Assembly: GCF_001580455.1 (NCBI RefSeq)
Contig: NZ_CP010951.1
Coordinates: forward strand, 2,505,001 to 2,569,000
DNA length: 64,000 nucleotides
Origin: Ramlibacter tataouinensis
Lineage (GTDB): Bacteria; Pseudomonadota; Gammaproteobacteria; Burkholderiales; Burkholderiaceae_C
Direction of reading: 5' to 3'
Shown piece after piece: positions 29,637-40,236 of this stretch. How positions within the stretch are numbered: the stretch's first letter is position 1; the number at the start of each line of letters is the position of its first letter. The notes under the pieces were generated by a model. It worked only from the letters and a program-made list of their open reading frames with translations, made no database searches and was not told where the DNA came from. The position numbers and the translations under genes were made by a program.

Positions 29637-30290
29637 ATGCCCTCCATCGCCGACCTCTTTGCCCATAACCGCGCCTGGGCGGCGCAGATGGAGCGCGACC
29701 GCCCGGGCTTCTTTGCCAGCCTGACCAAGCAGCAGTCACCCAAGTACATGTGGATCGGCTGCTCCGACAGCCGCGTGCCGGCCAACCAGATCACCGGGCT
29801 GGAGCCGGGCGAGGTGTTCGTGCACCGCAACGTCGCCAACGTGGTGGTGCATTCCGACCTCAACGCGCTGTCGACCGTGCAGTTCGCGGTCGAGATGCTG
29901 AAGGTCGAGCACATCATGGTGGTCGGCCACTACGGCTGCGGTGGCGTGCTGGCGGCGCTGCACAGCAAGCGCATCGGCCTAGCCGACAACTGGATCCGCC
30001 ATATCCAGGACGTGCGTGACCGGCATCGCGGCATCCTCGAGAAGCTGGCACCGGAGCAGCGCGGCGACGCGCTGGTCGACCTGAACGTGATCGAGCAGGT
30101 GGTCAACCTGTGCGTCAGCACCGTGATGCAGGACGCCTGGGCCAAGGGCCAGAACGTCACCATCCACGGCTGGGCCTTCGGTGTCAACGACGGCCTGCTG
30201 CAGGACCTACACATGACGGTCTCGAGCGCCGATTCGCTCGAGCCGGTGTACCGCGCCGCAATCGAAGGCGTGATCGCGGCGCGCAGCTGA
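29637..30290 (+). CDS. can: beta-class carbonic anhydrase
   Basis: Interconverts CO2 and bicarbonate in the cytoplasm. The 217-aa protein has the zinc ligands Cys42 and Asp44 (IGCSDSR), His98 and Cys101 (VGHYGCGG), and the helix [17 protein letters not shown]. These match the beta-class Can of E. coli. Its place inside the leucine/acyl-CoA cluster makes sense: methylcrotonyl-CoA carboxylase needs bicarbonate, so local supply is a plausible role (inference). aceK follows 16 nt later on the same strand. Confidence 0.95.
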   Translation: MPSIADLFAHNRAWAAQMERDRPGFFASLTKQQSPKYMWIGCSDSRVPANQITGLEPGEVFVHRNVANVVVHSDLNALSTVQFAVEMLKVEHIMVVGHYGCGGVLAALHSKRIGLADNWIRHIQDVRDRHRGILEKLAPEQRGDALVDLNVIEQVVNLCVSTVMQDAWAKGQNVTIHGWAFGVNDGLLQDLHMTVSSADSLEPVYRAAIEGVIAARS

Positions 30291-30306
30291 AGCACGGACG
30301 AGCGGC

Positions 30307-32172
30307 ATGTCGGTCTTTCCCCAGCGCCTCGACTCCCCGCTCGCTTACGACATCGCCCGCGCGATGCTCGACGGCTTCAACCGCCACTACCGGCTGTTCC
30401 GCACCGAGTCGGCGCGGGCCAAGCACCGTTTCGAGACCGCCGACTGGCACGGCCAGCAGCGCGCGCAGCGCGAACGCATCCAGTTCTACGACCTGCGCGT
30501 GCGCGAGGCGGTGACCCGCCTGGAGAAGGAGTTCCGGGCCGGCGACCAGCCCATGGACGTATGGCAGCAGGTCAAGCTGCACTACATCGGCCTGCTGGTC
30601 GACCACCACCAGCCGGAGTTGGCCGAGACCTTCTTCAATTCGGTCACCTGCAAGATCCTGCACCGCACCCACTTCCACAACGACTTCATCTTCGTGCGGC
30701 CAGCGGTGTCGACCGAGTACATCGAGAACGAGGAGCCGGCGGCCAAGCCGACCTACCGCTCGTACTACCCCACGCGCGACACGCTGCAGGACACGATCGA
30801 GCGCATCGTCGACAACTACCAGCTGCAGCGGCCCTTCGAGGACCTGCCGCGCGACGCCGGCTATGTGATCGAAGCGATGAGCGCGCGGCTGGCGCAGGTG
30901 AAGCTGCGCGCCAACTTCCAGATCCAGGTGCTGTCCTCGCTGTTCTACCGGAACAAGGGCGCCTACGTGGTCGGAAAGCTGATCAACGGATTCAACGAGG
31001 TGCCGTTCGCGCTGCCCATCCTGCACAACAAGCAAGGCCGGCTGATCATCGACACCGTCCTGTTCGGCGAGGACGACCTGCAGGCGCTGTTCTCCTTCGC
31101 GCGCGCCTACTTCATGGTGGACATGGAGATCCCGTCGGCCTACGTGCAGTTCCTGCGCTCGCTGATGCCGCGCAAGCCGCGCAACGAGATCTACAACGCG
31201 CTCGGCCTGGCCAAGCAAGGCAAGACGCTGTTCTACCGTGACCTGCTCTATCACCTGCGGCATTCGAGCGACAAGTTCCGCATCGCGCCCGGCATCAAGG
31301 GCATGGTGATGCTGGTGTTCGACCTGCCCTCGTTCCCCTACGTCTTCAAGCTGATCAAGGACTACTACCCGCCGCAAAAGGACACCACGCGCGAGCAGAT
31401 CAAGGGCAAGTACCTGCTGGTCAAGCAGCACGACCGCGTGGGCCGCATGGCCGACACGCTGGAGTACAGCGAAGTCGCCTTCGCGCGCGAACGCATCGAG
31501 GAAGAGCTGCTCGAGGAGATCCGCAAGTTCGCGCCCAGCCAGCTCGAGATCAGCGACCGCGACGGCGACGGCCATGAAGAGGTGATCATCAAGCACCTCT
31601 ATATCGAGCGGCGCATGATTCCGCTGAACATCTACCTGCAGGAGGCCTTCGACGCGCTACAGGCGGCTGCCCCCGGCAGCCTGGCGGGGCAGCATGCGCA
31701 TGACCAGATCGAGCGCGCGGTGATCGAGTACGGCAACGCGATCAAGGACCTGGTGTCCGCCAACATCTTCCCCGGCGACATGCTGTGGAAGAACTTCGGC
31801 GTCACGCGCAACGGCAAGGTCGTGTTCTACGACTACGACGAGATCGAATACCTCACCGACTGCAACTTCCGCAAGGTGCCCAAGGCGCACAACGAGGAGG
31901 AGGAACTGTCCGGCGAGGTCTGGTACAACGTCGGCCCGCGCGACGTGTTCCCGGAAACCTTCGGCCCCTTCCTGCTGGGCAACACGGCGGTGCGCGAGGT
32001 GTTCATGCAGCACCACGGCGACCTGCTCGACCCGGCCTTCTGGCTCGACCGCAAGGACCGCATCCTGGCCGGTCATGTGCACGACGTGTTCCCCTACGAC
32101 CGCGCCAAACGCTTCGCGCGCCGCTACGCCGCCGCACCCGCGGGAGCCGGCGCGCTGGAATTCACGGCATGA
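30307..32172 (+). CDS. aceK: isocitrate dehydrogenase kinase/phosphatase
   Basis: Bifunctional enzyme that phosphorylates and dephosphorylates isocitrate dehydrogenase, directing carbon between the TCA cycle and the glyoxylate shunt. The 621-aa length is full. Family segments are clear: NHY-type N-terminus ([20 protein letters not shown]), [34 protein letters not shown] with the ATP-binding lysine, and [20 protein letters not shown] with the catalytic Asp. Unlike in enterobacteria it is not next to aceBA here. It sits after carbonic anhydrase in an acetyl-CoA-generating region, where control of the glyoxylate shunt is logical. Confidence 0.96.
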   Translation: MSVFPQRLDSPLAYDIARAMLDGFNRHYRLFRTESARAKHRFETADWHGQQRAQRERIQFYDLRVREAVTRLEKEFRAGDQPMDVWQQVKLHYIGLLVDHHQPELAETFFNSVTCKILHRTHFHNDFIFVRPAVSTEYIENEEPAAKPTYRSYYPTRDTLQDTIERIVDNYQLQRPFEDLPRDAGYVIEAMSARLAQVKLRANFQIQVLSSLFYRNKGAYVVGKLINGFNEVPFALPILHNKQGRLIIDTVLFGEDDLQALFSFARAYFMVDMEIPSAYVQFLRSLMPRKPRNEIYNALGLAKQGKTLFYRDLLYHLRHSSDKFRIAPGIKGMVMLVFDLPSFPYVFKLIKDYYPPQKDTTREQIKGKYLLVKQHDRVGRMADTLEYSEVAFARERIEEELLEEIRKFAPSQLEISDRDGDGHEEVIIKHLYIERRMIPLNIYLQEAFDALQAAAPGSLAGQHAHDQIERAVIEYGNAIKDLVSANIFPGDMLWKNFGVTRNGKVVFYDYDEIEYLTDCNFRKVPKAHNEEEELSGEVWYNVGPRDVFPETFGPFLLGNTAVREVFMQHHGDLLDPAFWLDRKDRILAGHVHDVFPYDRAKRFARRYAAAPAGAGALEFTA

Positions 32173-32201
32173 ACGGCCGCGGCGACTCGGGGCAGTGAGG
32201 C

Positions 32202-32684
32202 ATGCGCGATGCTTGGGAACTCGCCAGCTTCATCGTCACGGCGCTCGGCCTGCCGTTCGCGATCCTGTTCTTTGCCTGGGAGCAGCGCAAGGAACGCGAC
32301 AACGAGGACGAAGAGGCGTACCAGCTTTTGTCGAACGCCTACAACGATTTTCTCAAGGTCGTGCTGGCTCATCCGGACCTGCACCTGCGAACCAACGAGC
32401 CGCTGGCGAATCCCACCCTGGAGCAGAGGGAACGGATGCTGGTGATCTTCGATATGCTGATGTCGCTGTTCGAGCGCGCCTACCTGGTCGCCTACAAGCC
32501 GGGAATGAGCGAAACCGAAGCCCGGCGCTGGAACAGCTGGGACGACTACATGCGCGAGTGGTGCCGCCGCGAAGACTTCCGCACTGCGCTGCCGCTGCTG
32601 CTGCGCGGCGAAGACCCCGAATTCCAGAGCTACCTGCGCCGCATCGCCGATGAAGAGCGCAGCACGTCCATCCAATTTTCCTAA
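32202..32684 (+). CDS. hypothetical membrane-anchored protein
   Basis: A 160-aa protein with one N-terminal membrane helix (about 6-24, LASFIVTALGLPFAILFFAW) followed by an acidic, helical cytoplasmic domain (ERDNEDEEAYQLLSNAYNDF). No enzymatic motif is seen. The ending RRIADEERSTSIQFS is charged. It is 29 nt after aceK, 11 nt before the thiolase gene and on the same strand, so it is in the operon. The family is not recognised by me. The ATG at 32202 is the first in the frame; only a weak GAGG precedes it. Confidence 0.7.
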   Translation: MRDAWELASFIVTALGLPFAILFFAWEQRKERDNEDEEAYQLLSNAYNDFLKVVLAHPDLHLRTNEPLANPTLEQRERMLVIFDMLMSLFERAYLVAYKPGMSETEARRWNSWDDYMREWCRREDFRTALPLLLRGEDPEFQSYLRRIADEERSTSIQFS

Positions 32685-32695
32685 AGGAGTGAACC

Positions 32696-33877
32696 ATGTC
32701 CGAAGCCATCGTCATCGTCGGAGCCGCCCGAACCCCCATGGGCGCATTCCAGGGCGACTTTTCCGCGCTTGCCGCGCATGACCTGGGCGGCGCCGCCATC
32801 CGCGCCGCGCTCGAGCGCGCCGGCGTGCCCGGCGATGCCGTGGGCGAAGTGCTGTTCGGCAACTGCCTGATGGCCGGCCAGGGCCAGGCGCCGGCCCGCC
32901 AGGCGGCGTTCAAGGCGGGGCTGCCCAAGAGCGCCGGTGCCGTCACCCTGTCCAAGATGTGCGGCTCCGGCATGAAGGCCGCGCAGTTCGCACACGACAT
33001 GCTGCTGGCCGGCACGCACGAAGTCATGGTCGCCGGCGGCATGGAAAGCATGACCAACGCGCCCTACCTGTTGCTCAAGGGCCGTGGCGGCTACCGCATG
33101 GGCCACGACAAGGTGTACGACCACATGATGCTCGACGGCCTGGAAGACGCCTACGAGCCGGGCCGCGCCATGGGCACCTTCGGCGAGGACTGCGCCGCCA
33201 AGTACAAGTTCTCGCGCGAGGCGCAGGACGCCTTCGCCACCACCTCGGTGCAGCGCGCCAAGAAGGCCACCGAGTCAGGCGCCTTCGCTGCCGAGATCAC
33301 GCCGGTCACGGTGAAGAGCCGCGCCGGCGAGACCGTGGTGTCCATCGACGAAGGCCCGGGCAAGGTCAAGCTCGACAAGATCCCGCAGCTGCGGCCCGCG
33401 TTCAAGAAAGACGGCACGATCACGGCCGCGTCCTCCTCGTCGATCAACGACGGCGCCGCCGCGCTGGTGATGATGACCGAGAGCACCGCCAAGCGCCTGG
33501 GCGTCAAGCCGCTGGCGCGCATCGTCGGCCACACCATGCATGCGCAGGAGCCCGAGTGGTTCACCACCGCGCCGGTGGGTGCCACCCAGAAGCTGCTGGC
33601 CAAGACCGGCTGGAAGGTGTCCGACGTCGACCTGTGGGAAGTCAACGAAGCCTTCGCCGTGGTGCCGATGGCGCTGATGACGGAGCTGAAGGTCTCGCAC
33701 GACATCGTCAACGTCAACGGCGGCGCCTGCGCGCTGGGCCACCCGATCGGCGCCTCGGGCGCGCGCATCATGGTCACGCTGATCCACGCGCTGCAGGCGC
33801 GCGGCGGCAAGCGCGGCATCGCCACGCTGTGCATCGGCGGCGGTGAGGGCACCGCGGTGGCTCTGGAACTGATCTGA
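32696..33877 (+). CDS. acetyl-CoA C-acyltransferase (thiolase)
   Basis: A 393-aa thiolase. The nucleophile is Cys89 (LSKMCGSGMKA). The His/Cys pair of the second half is in GGACALGHPIGASGAR and LCIGGGEGTAVALE, and the NEAFA motif is VNEAFAVVP. It catalyses thiolytic cleavage or condensation of acyl-CoA units, probably acetoacetyl-CoA, the end product of leucine breakdown. AAAGGAG lies before the ATG. It is followed by copy 2 of the GC-rich repeat. Confidence 0.93.
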   Translation: MSEAIVIVGAARTPMGAFQGDFSALAAHDLGGAAIRAALERAGVPGDAVGEVLFGNCLMAGQGQAPARQAAFKAGLPKSAGAVTLSKMCGSGMKAAQFAHDMLLAGTHEVMVAGGMESMTNAPYLLLKGRGGYRMGHDKVYDHMMLDGLEDAYEPGRAMGTFGEDCAAKYKFSREAQDAFATTSVQRAKKATESGAFAAEITPVTVKSRAGETVVSIDEGPGKVKLDKIPQLRPAFKKDGTITAASSSSINDGAAALVMMTESTAKRLGVKPLARIVGHTMHAQEPEWFTTAPVGATQKLLAKTGWKVSDVDLWEVNEAFAVVPMALMTELKVSHDIVNVNGGACALGHPIGASGARIMVTLIHALQARGGKRGIATLCIGGGEGTAVALELI

Positions 33878-33906
33878 GCGCCGCCGGACCGCTCCTGGGC
33901 GCGAAG

Positions 33907-33952
33907 GCCCCCTCGGGGGGCAGCGCAGCAGGTTTGCCTGCAAGCGTGGGGG
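33907..33952 (-). repeat. intergenic GC-rich repeat, copy 2 (inverted)
   Basis: Read on the minus strand it is CCCCCACGCTTGC, a variable middle and GCGCTGCCCCCCGAGGGGGC, the same layout as 23799-23843. It sits between the thiolase and SDR genes. The core is a CCCCC/GGGGG hairpin. No transposase or coding sequence is associated. Confidence 0.7.
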
Positions 33953-33956
33953 CGGA

Positions 33957-34625
<669 letters not shown>

Positions 34626-34634
34626 CCGACCATC

Positions 34635-35762
34635 ATGTTGCTGACCCAAGACCAGGAAATGATCCGCGACGCCGTCCGCGCGTTCGCGAAGGAGCAGCTC
34701 TGGCCCAACGCCGCGCGATGGGACAAGGAGCACCACTTCCCGCACGAGGCGCACCAGGGGCTGGCGGCGCTGGGCGCCTACGGCATCTGCGTGCCCGAAG
34801 AATACGGCGGCGCCGGCCTGGACTACCTGACGCTGGCGCTGGTGCTGGAGGAGATCGCCGCGGGCGATGGCGGCACCAGCACCGCCATCAGCGTCACCAA
34901 CTGCCCGGTGAACGCCATCCTGATGCGCTACGGCAGCGAGGCGCAGAAGCAGCAGTGGCTCACGCGGCTGGCACGCGGCGAGTTGCTGGGGGTGTTCTGC
35001 CTGACCGAGCCGCACGTGGGAAGCGACGCCTCGGCGCTGCGCACCACCGCCAGGCGCGACGGCGGCGAGTACGTGCTCAATGGTGTGAAGCAGTTCATCA
35101 CCAGCGGCAAGAACGGCCATCTCGCCATCGTGATCGCGGTCACCGACAAGACGGGCGGCAAGAAGGGCATGAGCGCCTTCCTGGTCCCGACCGACGCGCC
35201 CGGCTATGTCGTGGCGCGGCTGGAGGAAAAGATCGGCCAGCACTCCAGCGACACCGCGCAGATCCAGTTCGAGGACTGCCGCATTCCGGCGGAGAACCTG
35301 ATCGGCGAGGAGGGCGAGGGCTACAAGATCGCGCTGTCGGCGCTGGAAGGGGGGCGCATCGGCATCGCCGCGCAAAGCGTGGGCATGGCGCGCAGCGCGC
35401 TCGAAGTCGCGATCGACTACGCCAAGGAGCGCCAGAGCTTCGGCACGGCGATCTTCAACCACCAGGCAGTGGGCTTCCGGCTCGCCGAATGCGCCACCCG
35501 GCTGGAGGCCGCGCGCCAGTTGATCTGGCATGCGGCCGCGCTGCGCGATGCCGGCCGGCCCTGCCTGAAGGAAGCGGCGATGGCCAAGCTGTTCGCCAGC
35601 GAAATGGCCGAGCAGGTGTGCAGCGCCGCCATCCAGACCCTGGGCGGCTACGGCTATGTGAACGACTTCCCGGTCGAGCGGATCTGGCGCGACGTGCGCG
35701 TCTGCCAGATCTACGAAGGCACGTCGGACGTGCAGAAGATCATCATCCAGCGCGCGCTGTGA
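34635..35762 (+). CDS. acdA: acyl-CoA dehydrogenase
   Basis: A 375-aa FAD enzyme that makes a trans-2-enoyl-CoA. Unlike liuA it has the canonical catalytic Glu in [13 protein letters not shown], as in short- and medium-chain acyl-CoA dehydrogenases. [13 protein letters not shown] and [20 protein letters not shown] are family motifs. This points to butyryl- or short-chain acyl-CoA rather than isovaleryl-CoA. Its stop overlaps the YchJ start (TGATG). Confidence 0.92.
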   Translation: MLLTQDQEMIRDAVRAFAKEQLWPNAARWDKEHHFPHEAHQGLAALGAYGICVPEEYGGAGLDYLTLALVLEEIAAGDGGTSTAISVTNCPVNAILMRYGSEAQKQQWLTRLARGELLGVFCLTEPHVGSDASALRTTARRDGGEYVLNGVKQFITSGKNGHLAIVIAVTDKTGGKKGMSAFLVPTDAPGYVVARLEEKIGQHSSDTAQIQFEDCRIPAENLIGEEGEGYKIALSALEGGRIGIAAQSVGMARSALEVAIDYAKERQSFGTAIFNHQAVGFRLAECATRLEAARQLIWHAAALRDAGRPCLKEAAMAKLFASEMAEQVCSAAIQTLGGYGYVNDFPVERIWRDVRVCQIYEGTSDVQKIIIQRAL

Positions 35763-36157
35763 TGAGCGAGCCCGCCTGCCCCTGTGGCCGCCTCGATGCC
35801 GCCGCGCGGCCGTTGCCGTTCGCGCGCTGCTGCGGGCCGGTGCTGGACGGTGCGCCGGCGCCGGATGCAGAAGCCCTCATGCGATCCCGCTACAGCGCCT
35901 TCGCTCGCGGCGACGAAGCCTACCTGCTCGCGAGCTGGCATCCGTCCACGCGTCCCGCGCAGGTGGAACTCGACCCCGCCACCCGCTGGCTCGGGCTGGC
36001 GGTGAAGCGCCATCGCCTGACCGATGCCGACCGCGCCGAAGTCGAATTCGTGGCGCGGTTTCGCTCGGGCGGCGGCCGGGCCGGGCGGCTGCACGAGACG
36101 AGCCGGTTCGTGCGCGAAGACGGGCGGTGGTTCTACGTGGACGGTGACGTCGGCTGA
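35762..36157 (+). CDS. YchJ family protein with SEC-C motif
   Basis: A 131-aa protein. CPCGRL and CCGPVLDG give the SEC-C type zinc-binding cysteines, followed by the family's [20 protein letters not shown] and a conserved end ([15 protein letters not shown]). Function of the family is not established. It is coupled to acdA by a one-base overlap. The ATG at 35762 starts directly at the conserved N-terminus. Confidence 0.9.
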   Translation: MSEPACPCGRLDAAARPLPFARCCGPVLDGAPAPDAEALMRSRYSAFARGDEAYLLASWHPSTRPAQVELDPATRWLGLAVKRHRLTDADRAEVEFVARFRSGGGRAGRLHETSRFVREDGRWFYVDGDVG

Positions 36158-36218
36158 ATAGCGTCTGGTCGATGTGGCCGCGGTGGCGATCACCACCTGC
36201 ACGGCCTGAGCCGCCGCT

Positions 36219-37841
36219 CTAGCGATCCGTGGTGCGCGCCAGCAGCAGCGCCGGCAGCAGGCCGATCAGCACGATCGCCAGCGCCGGCAGCGCCGCTTCG
36301 GCCAGTCGCTCGTCGCGCGCAAAGTTGTGCGCCACCACGGCCAGCGTGTCGAAGTTGAAAGGCCGCAGCACCAGGGTCGCCGGCAGTTCCTTCACCGTAT
36401 CGACGAACACCAGCACTGCCGCGGCCAGCGCGCTGCGCGACAGCAGCGGCACGTGCACGCGAACCAGGGTTTCGCCCGGCGTGGCGCCCAGGCTGCGGGC
36501 GGACTGGTCCATGGCCGGCGTGATGCGCGTGAGCGCGGCGTCGATGCCGTGGTAGGACACGGCCAGGAAGCGCACCAGGTAGGCATAGACCAGCGCGGCC
36601 AGGCTGCCGGTGAGCAGCAGCCCGGTCGATACCTGCAGATGCGCGCGCATCCAGGCGTCGACCGTGTTGTCCATCCAGGCGAGGGGCACCAGGATGCCGA
36701 CCGCGATCACCGAGCCCGGCAAGGCATAGCCCAGGCCCACCAGCATGTTGGCGCCGCGCACCCAGCGGCGCGGGTACAGCCGTCCGGCGTAGGCCACCAG
36801 CAGCGCCAGCGCCACGGCAGCGATCGCGGTGATCGATCCGGCGGTCACGCTGTGGGCCACCCAGTGGCCGAATGCGTCCCAGCGCGGGCCGCCTTCCAGC
36901 GCCAGGTGCAGCCGCATCAGCAGCGCGGCCGGCAGCGCGAAGCCGGCGGCGAAGGGCAGCAGGCACAGCAGCGTCGCGCGCCAGGCCGGCCAGCCGCGCA
37001 GCGCCACCCGCTCGCGTGCCGGCTGGGCGGCCGTGGTCGCGAAGCGCCGGGCGCCGCGCGCGCGCCGCTCCACCCAGACCACCAGGGCCACCGTCAGCAG
37101 CAGTCCCGCCGCCAGCTGCGCCGCCGCGGCACGATCGCCGAGGTTGAACCAGGCGTTGTACAGGCTCTGGGTGAAGGTGGGCAGGCCGAAGTAGGCGACG
37201 GCGCCGTAGTCGGCCAGCGTCTCCATCAGCGCCAGCATGCCGCCGGCGATCATGGCCGGCCGCGCCAGCGGCAGGGCGACGCGCCAGAACACCGCGCGCG
37301 GCGAGCAGCCCAGCGTGCGCGCCGCGTCCACCAGGTTGGGGCTGCGCTCAATGAAGGCGGGACGCGCCAGCGCATAGACATAGGGGTACAGCACGGCGAT
37401 GAAAAGCAGGCCCGCGCCGTACAGCGAGCGGATGTCGGGAAACCAGTAGTCGCGCGGGCCCCAGCCGGTGAGCCGCCGCAGCGCCGACTGCACGGGCCCG
37501 CTGAACTGCAGCCAGTCGGTGTAGGCGTACGCGGCGACATAGGCGGGCATGGCCAGGGGCAGCATCAGCGCCCAGGTGAGCCAGCGGCGTCCGGGGAATT
37601 CGTACTGCGTCACCAGCCAGGCGGCGCCGGTGCCCACCAGCACCGCGCCCACCGTCACCTGCAGGCCCAGCAGCGCGGTGGTCCACACCGATTCGGCCAG
37701 CACCGTGCGCAGCAGGTGACCAAGCACATCGGCGGTTCCGGTGGTGAACAAATGACCCAGGACGCCCGCCACCGGCCCTGCCACGAGCAGGGCCACGACA
37801 AAGGCGCTCACTGCGAGCGGCGGAAAGCGGCGGCGTACCAT
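36219..37841 (-). CDS. fbpB: iron(III) ABC transporter permease (FbpB/AfuB type)
   Basis: A 540-aa inner membrane protein with about 12 hydrophobic segments, a tandem duplication of the BPD permease domain. The two EAA-type loops are visible as DAARTLGCSPRAVFWRVALP and DQSARSLGATPGETLVRVHV, each followed by a Pro. These contact the ATPase. It matches ferric-iron importer permeases of the FbpABC class. It is transcribed away from the ATPase gene, with only 17 nt between the two start codons, an arrangement that leaves no room for separate promoters. No clear ribosome site is seen. Confidence 0.9.
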   Translation of the reverse strand: MVRRRFPPLAVSAFVVALLVAGPVAGVLGHLFTTGTADVLGHLLRTVLAESVWTTALLGLQVTVGAVLVGTGAAWLVTQYEFPGRRWLTWALMLPLAMPAYVAAYAYTDWLQFSGPVQSALRRLTGWGPRDYWFPDIRSLYGAGLLFIAVLYPYVYALARPAFIERSPNLVDAARTLGCSPRAVFWRVALPLARPAMIAGGMLALMETLADYGAVAYFGLPTFTQSLYNAWFNLGDRAAAAQLAAGLLLTVALVVWVERRARGARRFATTAAQPARERVALRGWPAWRATLLCLLPFAAGFALPAALLMRLHLALEGGPRWDAFGHWVAHSVTAGSITAIAAVALALLVAYAGRLYPRRWVRGANMLVGLGYALPGSVIAVGILVPLAWMDNTVDAWMRAHLQVSTGLLLTGSLAALVYAYLVRFLAVSYHGIDAALTRITPAMDQSARSLGATPGETLVRVHVPLLSRSALAAAVLVFVDTVKELPATLVLRPFNFDTLAVVAHNFARDERLAEAALPALAIVLIGLLPALLLARTTDR

Positions 37842-37858
37842 CGGCGAGAATTGTAGGG

Positions 37859-38947
37859 ATGAGCTTGTCCCCGCTTGCCGACGCCGGCGCGCCGCTGCAG
37901 GTCCAGCGCCTGACGGTGGCCTATGGCCTGAACGCGCCCGTGGTGCGCGAACTCTCCTTCGAGTTGCGCGTCAACGAGATCGCGTGCCTGCTCGGGCCTT
38001 CGGGCTGCGGCAAGACGACGGTGTTGCGGGCGGTCGCCGGCTTCGTTCCCCTCCTCGACGGACGCATCGTCGTCGGCGGGCGCGAGGCGAGTTCGCCCAC
38101 GCACGCCGAGCCGCCCGAGCGGCGCGGCGTCGGCGTGGTGTTCCAGGACTACGCCCTGTTCCCGCACCTGAGCGTGGCCGACAACATCGCCTTCGGCCTG
38201 CGCCGCTGGGACGCGCGCGAGCGCGAGCGCCGGGTGGGCGAGATGCTGCAGCTGGTGGGACTGCAGGGCATGGCCCGGCGCTACCCGCACGAGTTGTCGG
38301 GCGGGCAGCAGCAGCGCGTGGCCCTGGGCCGCGCCCTCGCGCCCCAGCCCGCGCTGGTGCTGATGGACGAGCCTTTCTCCAATCTCGACGTCGACCTGCG
38401 CGAGCGCCTGTCGGGCGAAGTGCGCGAGATCCTCAAGGCCAGCGGCACCAGCGCGGTCCTGGTGACGCACGACCAGCACGAGGCCTTCGCCATGGCCGAC
38501 GTGATCGGGCTGATGCACGAGGGCCGGATCGACCAGTGGGACGCGCCTTACCAGCTGTACCACTACCCGTCCAGCCGCTTCGCCGCCGATTTCGTCGGCG
38601 CCGGCGTGTTCGTGCGCGGCCTGGTGCGCGACATCGCCGGCGAGCGTCGCATCTCGATCGCGCTGGGCGATCTGGACGCCGGTGCGCTCGCGCATGGCAC
38701 GCCGGGCCAGGTGGTGGACGTGCTGCTGCGCCCGGACGACGTGCTGCACGACGACGCCGCCCCCATGACCGCGGCGGTCGTGCGCAAGCTGTTCCGCGGC
38801 GCCGAGTTCCTCTACACCCTGCGGCTGGATTCGGGCGAGGAGGTGCTGTCGCTGGTGCCCAGCCATCACAACCACGCGATCGGCGAGCGGATCGGCGTGC
38901 GGCTTGAGGTGGATCAAGTTGTGGCGTTTCCGGTGGGGGCGGGCTGA
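37859..38947 (+). CDS. fbpC: iron(III) ABC transporter ATP-binding protein
   Basis: A 362-aa ATPase. Walker A GPSGCGKTT (residues 42-50), Q-loop FQDYALFPHLSVADN, signature LSGGQQQRVALGRAL, Walker B LVLMDEPFSNLDVDL and switch His in VTHDQHEAFAM are all present. The C-terminal 120 residues form a TOBE-like regulatory domain. It pairs with the divergent permease and the downstream binding protein. The start at 37859 lacks a good ribosome site (only GTAGGG directly upstream). Confidence 0.92.
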   Translation: MSLSPLADAGAPLQVQRLTVAYGLNAPVVRELSFELRVNEIACLLGPSGCGKTTVLRAVAGFVPLLDGRIVVGGREASSPTHAEPPERRGVGVVFQDYALFPHLSVADNIAFGLRRWDARERERRVGEMLQLVGLQGMARRYPHELSGGQQQRVALGRALAPQPALVLMDEPFSNLDVDLRERLSGEVREILKASGTSAVLVTHDQHEAFAMADVIGLMHEGRIDQWDAPYQLYHYPSSRFAADFVGAGVFVRGLVRDIAGERRISIALGDLDAGALAHGTPGQVVDVLLRPDDVLHDDAAPMTAAVVRKLFRGAEFLYTLRLDSGEEVLSLVPSHHNHAIGERIGVRLEVDQVVAFPVGAG

Positions 38948-38971
38948 CCTGGCGTTGGGCTTTTTGACTAC

Positions 38972-38992
38972 AATTGCGAATCAATCGCATTT
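38972..38992. promoter_or_regulatory. Fur-like box upstream of the iron-binding protein gene
   Basis: AATTGCGAATCAATCGCATT has TGCGA/TCGCA arms around ATCAA and resembles betaproteobacterial Fur sites (AAATGCGAATxATTCGCATT class). It ends 18 nt before the fbpA ATG and suits iron repression of the binding-protein gene. Confidence 0.7.
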
Positions 38993-39010
38993 GCAAACGG
39001 AGTCGACCCA

Positions 39011-40033
39011 ATGAAGACCACCCTTCGTCTCGCCGTGCTGGCGCTGGCCGCCGCCGCCCTTCCTGCGCTTGCCCAGGACAAAGAGCTGAATCTGTATTCC
39101 GCCCGTCACTATCAGACCGACGAGGCGCTGTACGCCAACTTCACCAAGGCCACCGGCATCAAGATCAACCGCATCGAGGCGGGCGATGAGGCGCTGCTGG
39201 AGCGGCTCGCGAACGAGGGCGCCAACAGCCCCGCCGACGTCGTGCTGCTGGTCGACGCCGCGCGTCTGGCCAAGGCGCAGCAGGCCGGCCTGTTCCAGCC
39301 GGTGCAATCGGCGGAACTGAATGCGAAGATCCCCGCGAACCTGCGCGCCCCCGATGGCTCCTGGTACGCCTTTTCCACGCGTGCCCGGGTGATCGTCTAC
39401 AACAAGGTCGCAGTGAAGGCTGCGGACGTGGACACCTACGAGGAACTGGCCGACCCCAAGAACAAGGGCAAGGTCTGCACCCGCTCGGGCGCGCATCCTT
39501 ACCAGCTGTCGCTGGCGGCCTCGATGATCGAGCACCTGGGCGAAGCCAAGGCCGAGGAGTGGGCCAAGGGCGTGGTCGCCAACATGGCGCGCCCGCCGCG
39601 CGGCGGCGACACCGACCAGATCATGGCGGTGGCTTCCGGCGAATGCGGCGTCGCGCTGAGCAACTCCTACTACGTCGCGCGCCTGATGCGGTCGACCAAG
39701 CCCGAGGACAAGGAAGCCATTGCCAAGGTCGGCGTGCTGTGGCCCAACCAGGCCGATCGCGGCACCCACATCAACATCTCGGGCGGCGCGGTGGCCAAGT
39801 CGGCCAAGAACCGCGACAACGCGGTGAAGTTCCTGGAATACCTGGCCAGCGACCAGGCCCAGGCTTACTTCGCCAACGGCAATAACGAGTGGCCGGTGGT
39901 CAAGTCCGCGGCGGTGAAGAACCCCGCGCTGGAGCAGCTGGGCGACTTCAAGGCCGACCCGATGCCCGTGTCGGCGCTGTTGAAGAACGCCGCGGCGGCC
40001 CAGAAAATGATGGATCGCGCTGGATACAAGTGA
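39011..40033 (+). CDS. fbpA: iron(III) ABC transporter substrate-binding protein
   Basis: A 340-aa periplasmic ferric-binding protein. The signal peptide (residues 1-22) ends in LPALAQ. Mature N-terminal ELNLYSARHYQTDEALYANF fits the FbpA/FutA type; the conserved Tyr pair that binds iron is Tyr220-Tyr221 in SNSYYVARL. KGKVCTRSGAHPYQLSLAAS and HINISGGAV are family segments. It has its own Fur-like box and ends at a strong terminator, so it can be expressed at a higher level than the ATPase. Confidence 0.94.
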   Translation: MKTTLRLAVLALAAAALPALAQDKELNLYSARHYQTDEALYANFTKATGIKINRIEAGDEALLERLANEGANSPADVVLLVDAARLAKAQQAGLFQPVQSAELNAKIPANLRAPDGSWYAFSTRARVIVYNKVAVKAADVDTYEELADPKNKGKVCTRSGAHPYQLSLAASMIEHLGEAKAEEWAKGVVANMARPPRGGDTDQIMAVASGECGVALSNSYYVARLMRSTKPEDKEAIAKVGVLWPNQADRGTHINISGGAVAKSAKNRDNAVKFLEYLASDQAQAYFANGNNEWPVVKSAAVKNPALEQLGDFKADPMPVSALLKNAAAAQKMMDRAGYK

Positions 40034-40080
40034 GCGCACACTGAGGCGCGGTGCAATGCCGCCCCTCGATCAAAAAGGAA

Positions 40081-40108
40081 AAGCCGCGGTTCGCCCCGCG
40101 GCTTTTTT
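40081..40108 (+). terminator. Rho-independent terminator after fbpA
   Basis: Stem AAGCCGCGG/CCGCGGCTT with a 6-nt loop is followed by six T. It lies 47 nt after the fbpA stop. Confidence 0.92.
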
Positions 40109-40236
40109 CTTGGCGCGGCGGCCGCAGCGCCACCCCACGCCACCCGCGGGAAGCGACCTGCTGTTACATCCAGTTCCACTTGTGTATGCATCCGCCTAGA
40201 CTTCGCCTGCCTCAACAACCTGAAGCGGAGTCGTCC

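Noticed and set aside
34718..36157. Apparent fusion of an Arg-rich protein with YchJ
   Set aside because: The N-terminal part is a shifted reading of the acyl-CoA dehydrogenase gene; the YchJ family starts exactly at the ATG at 35762.
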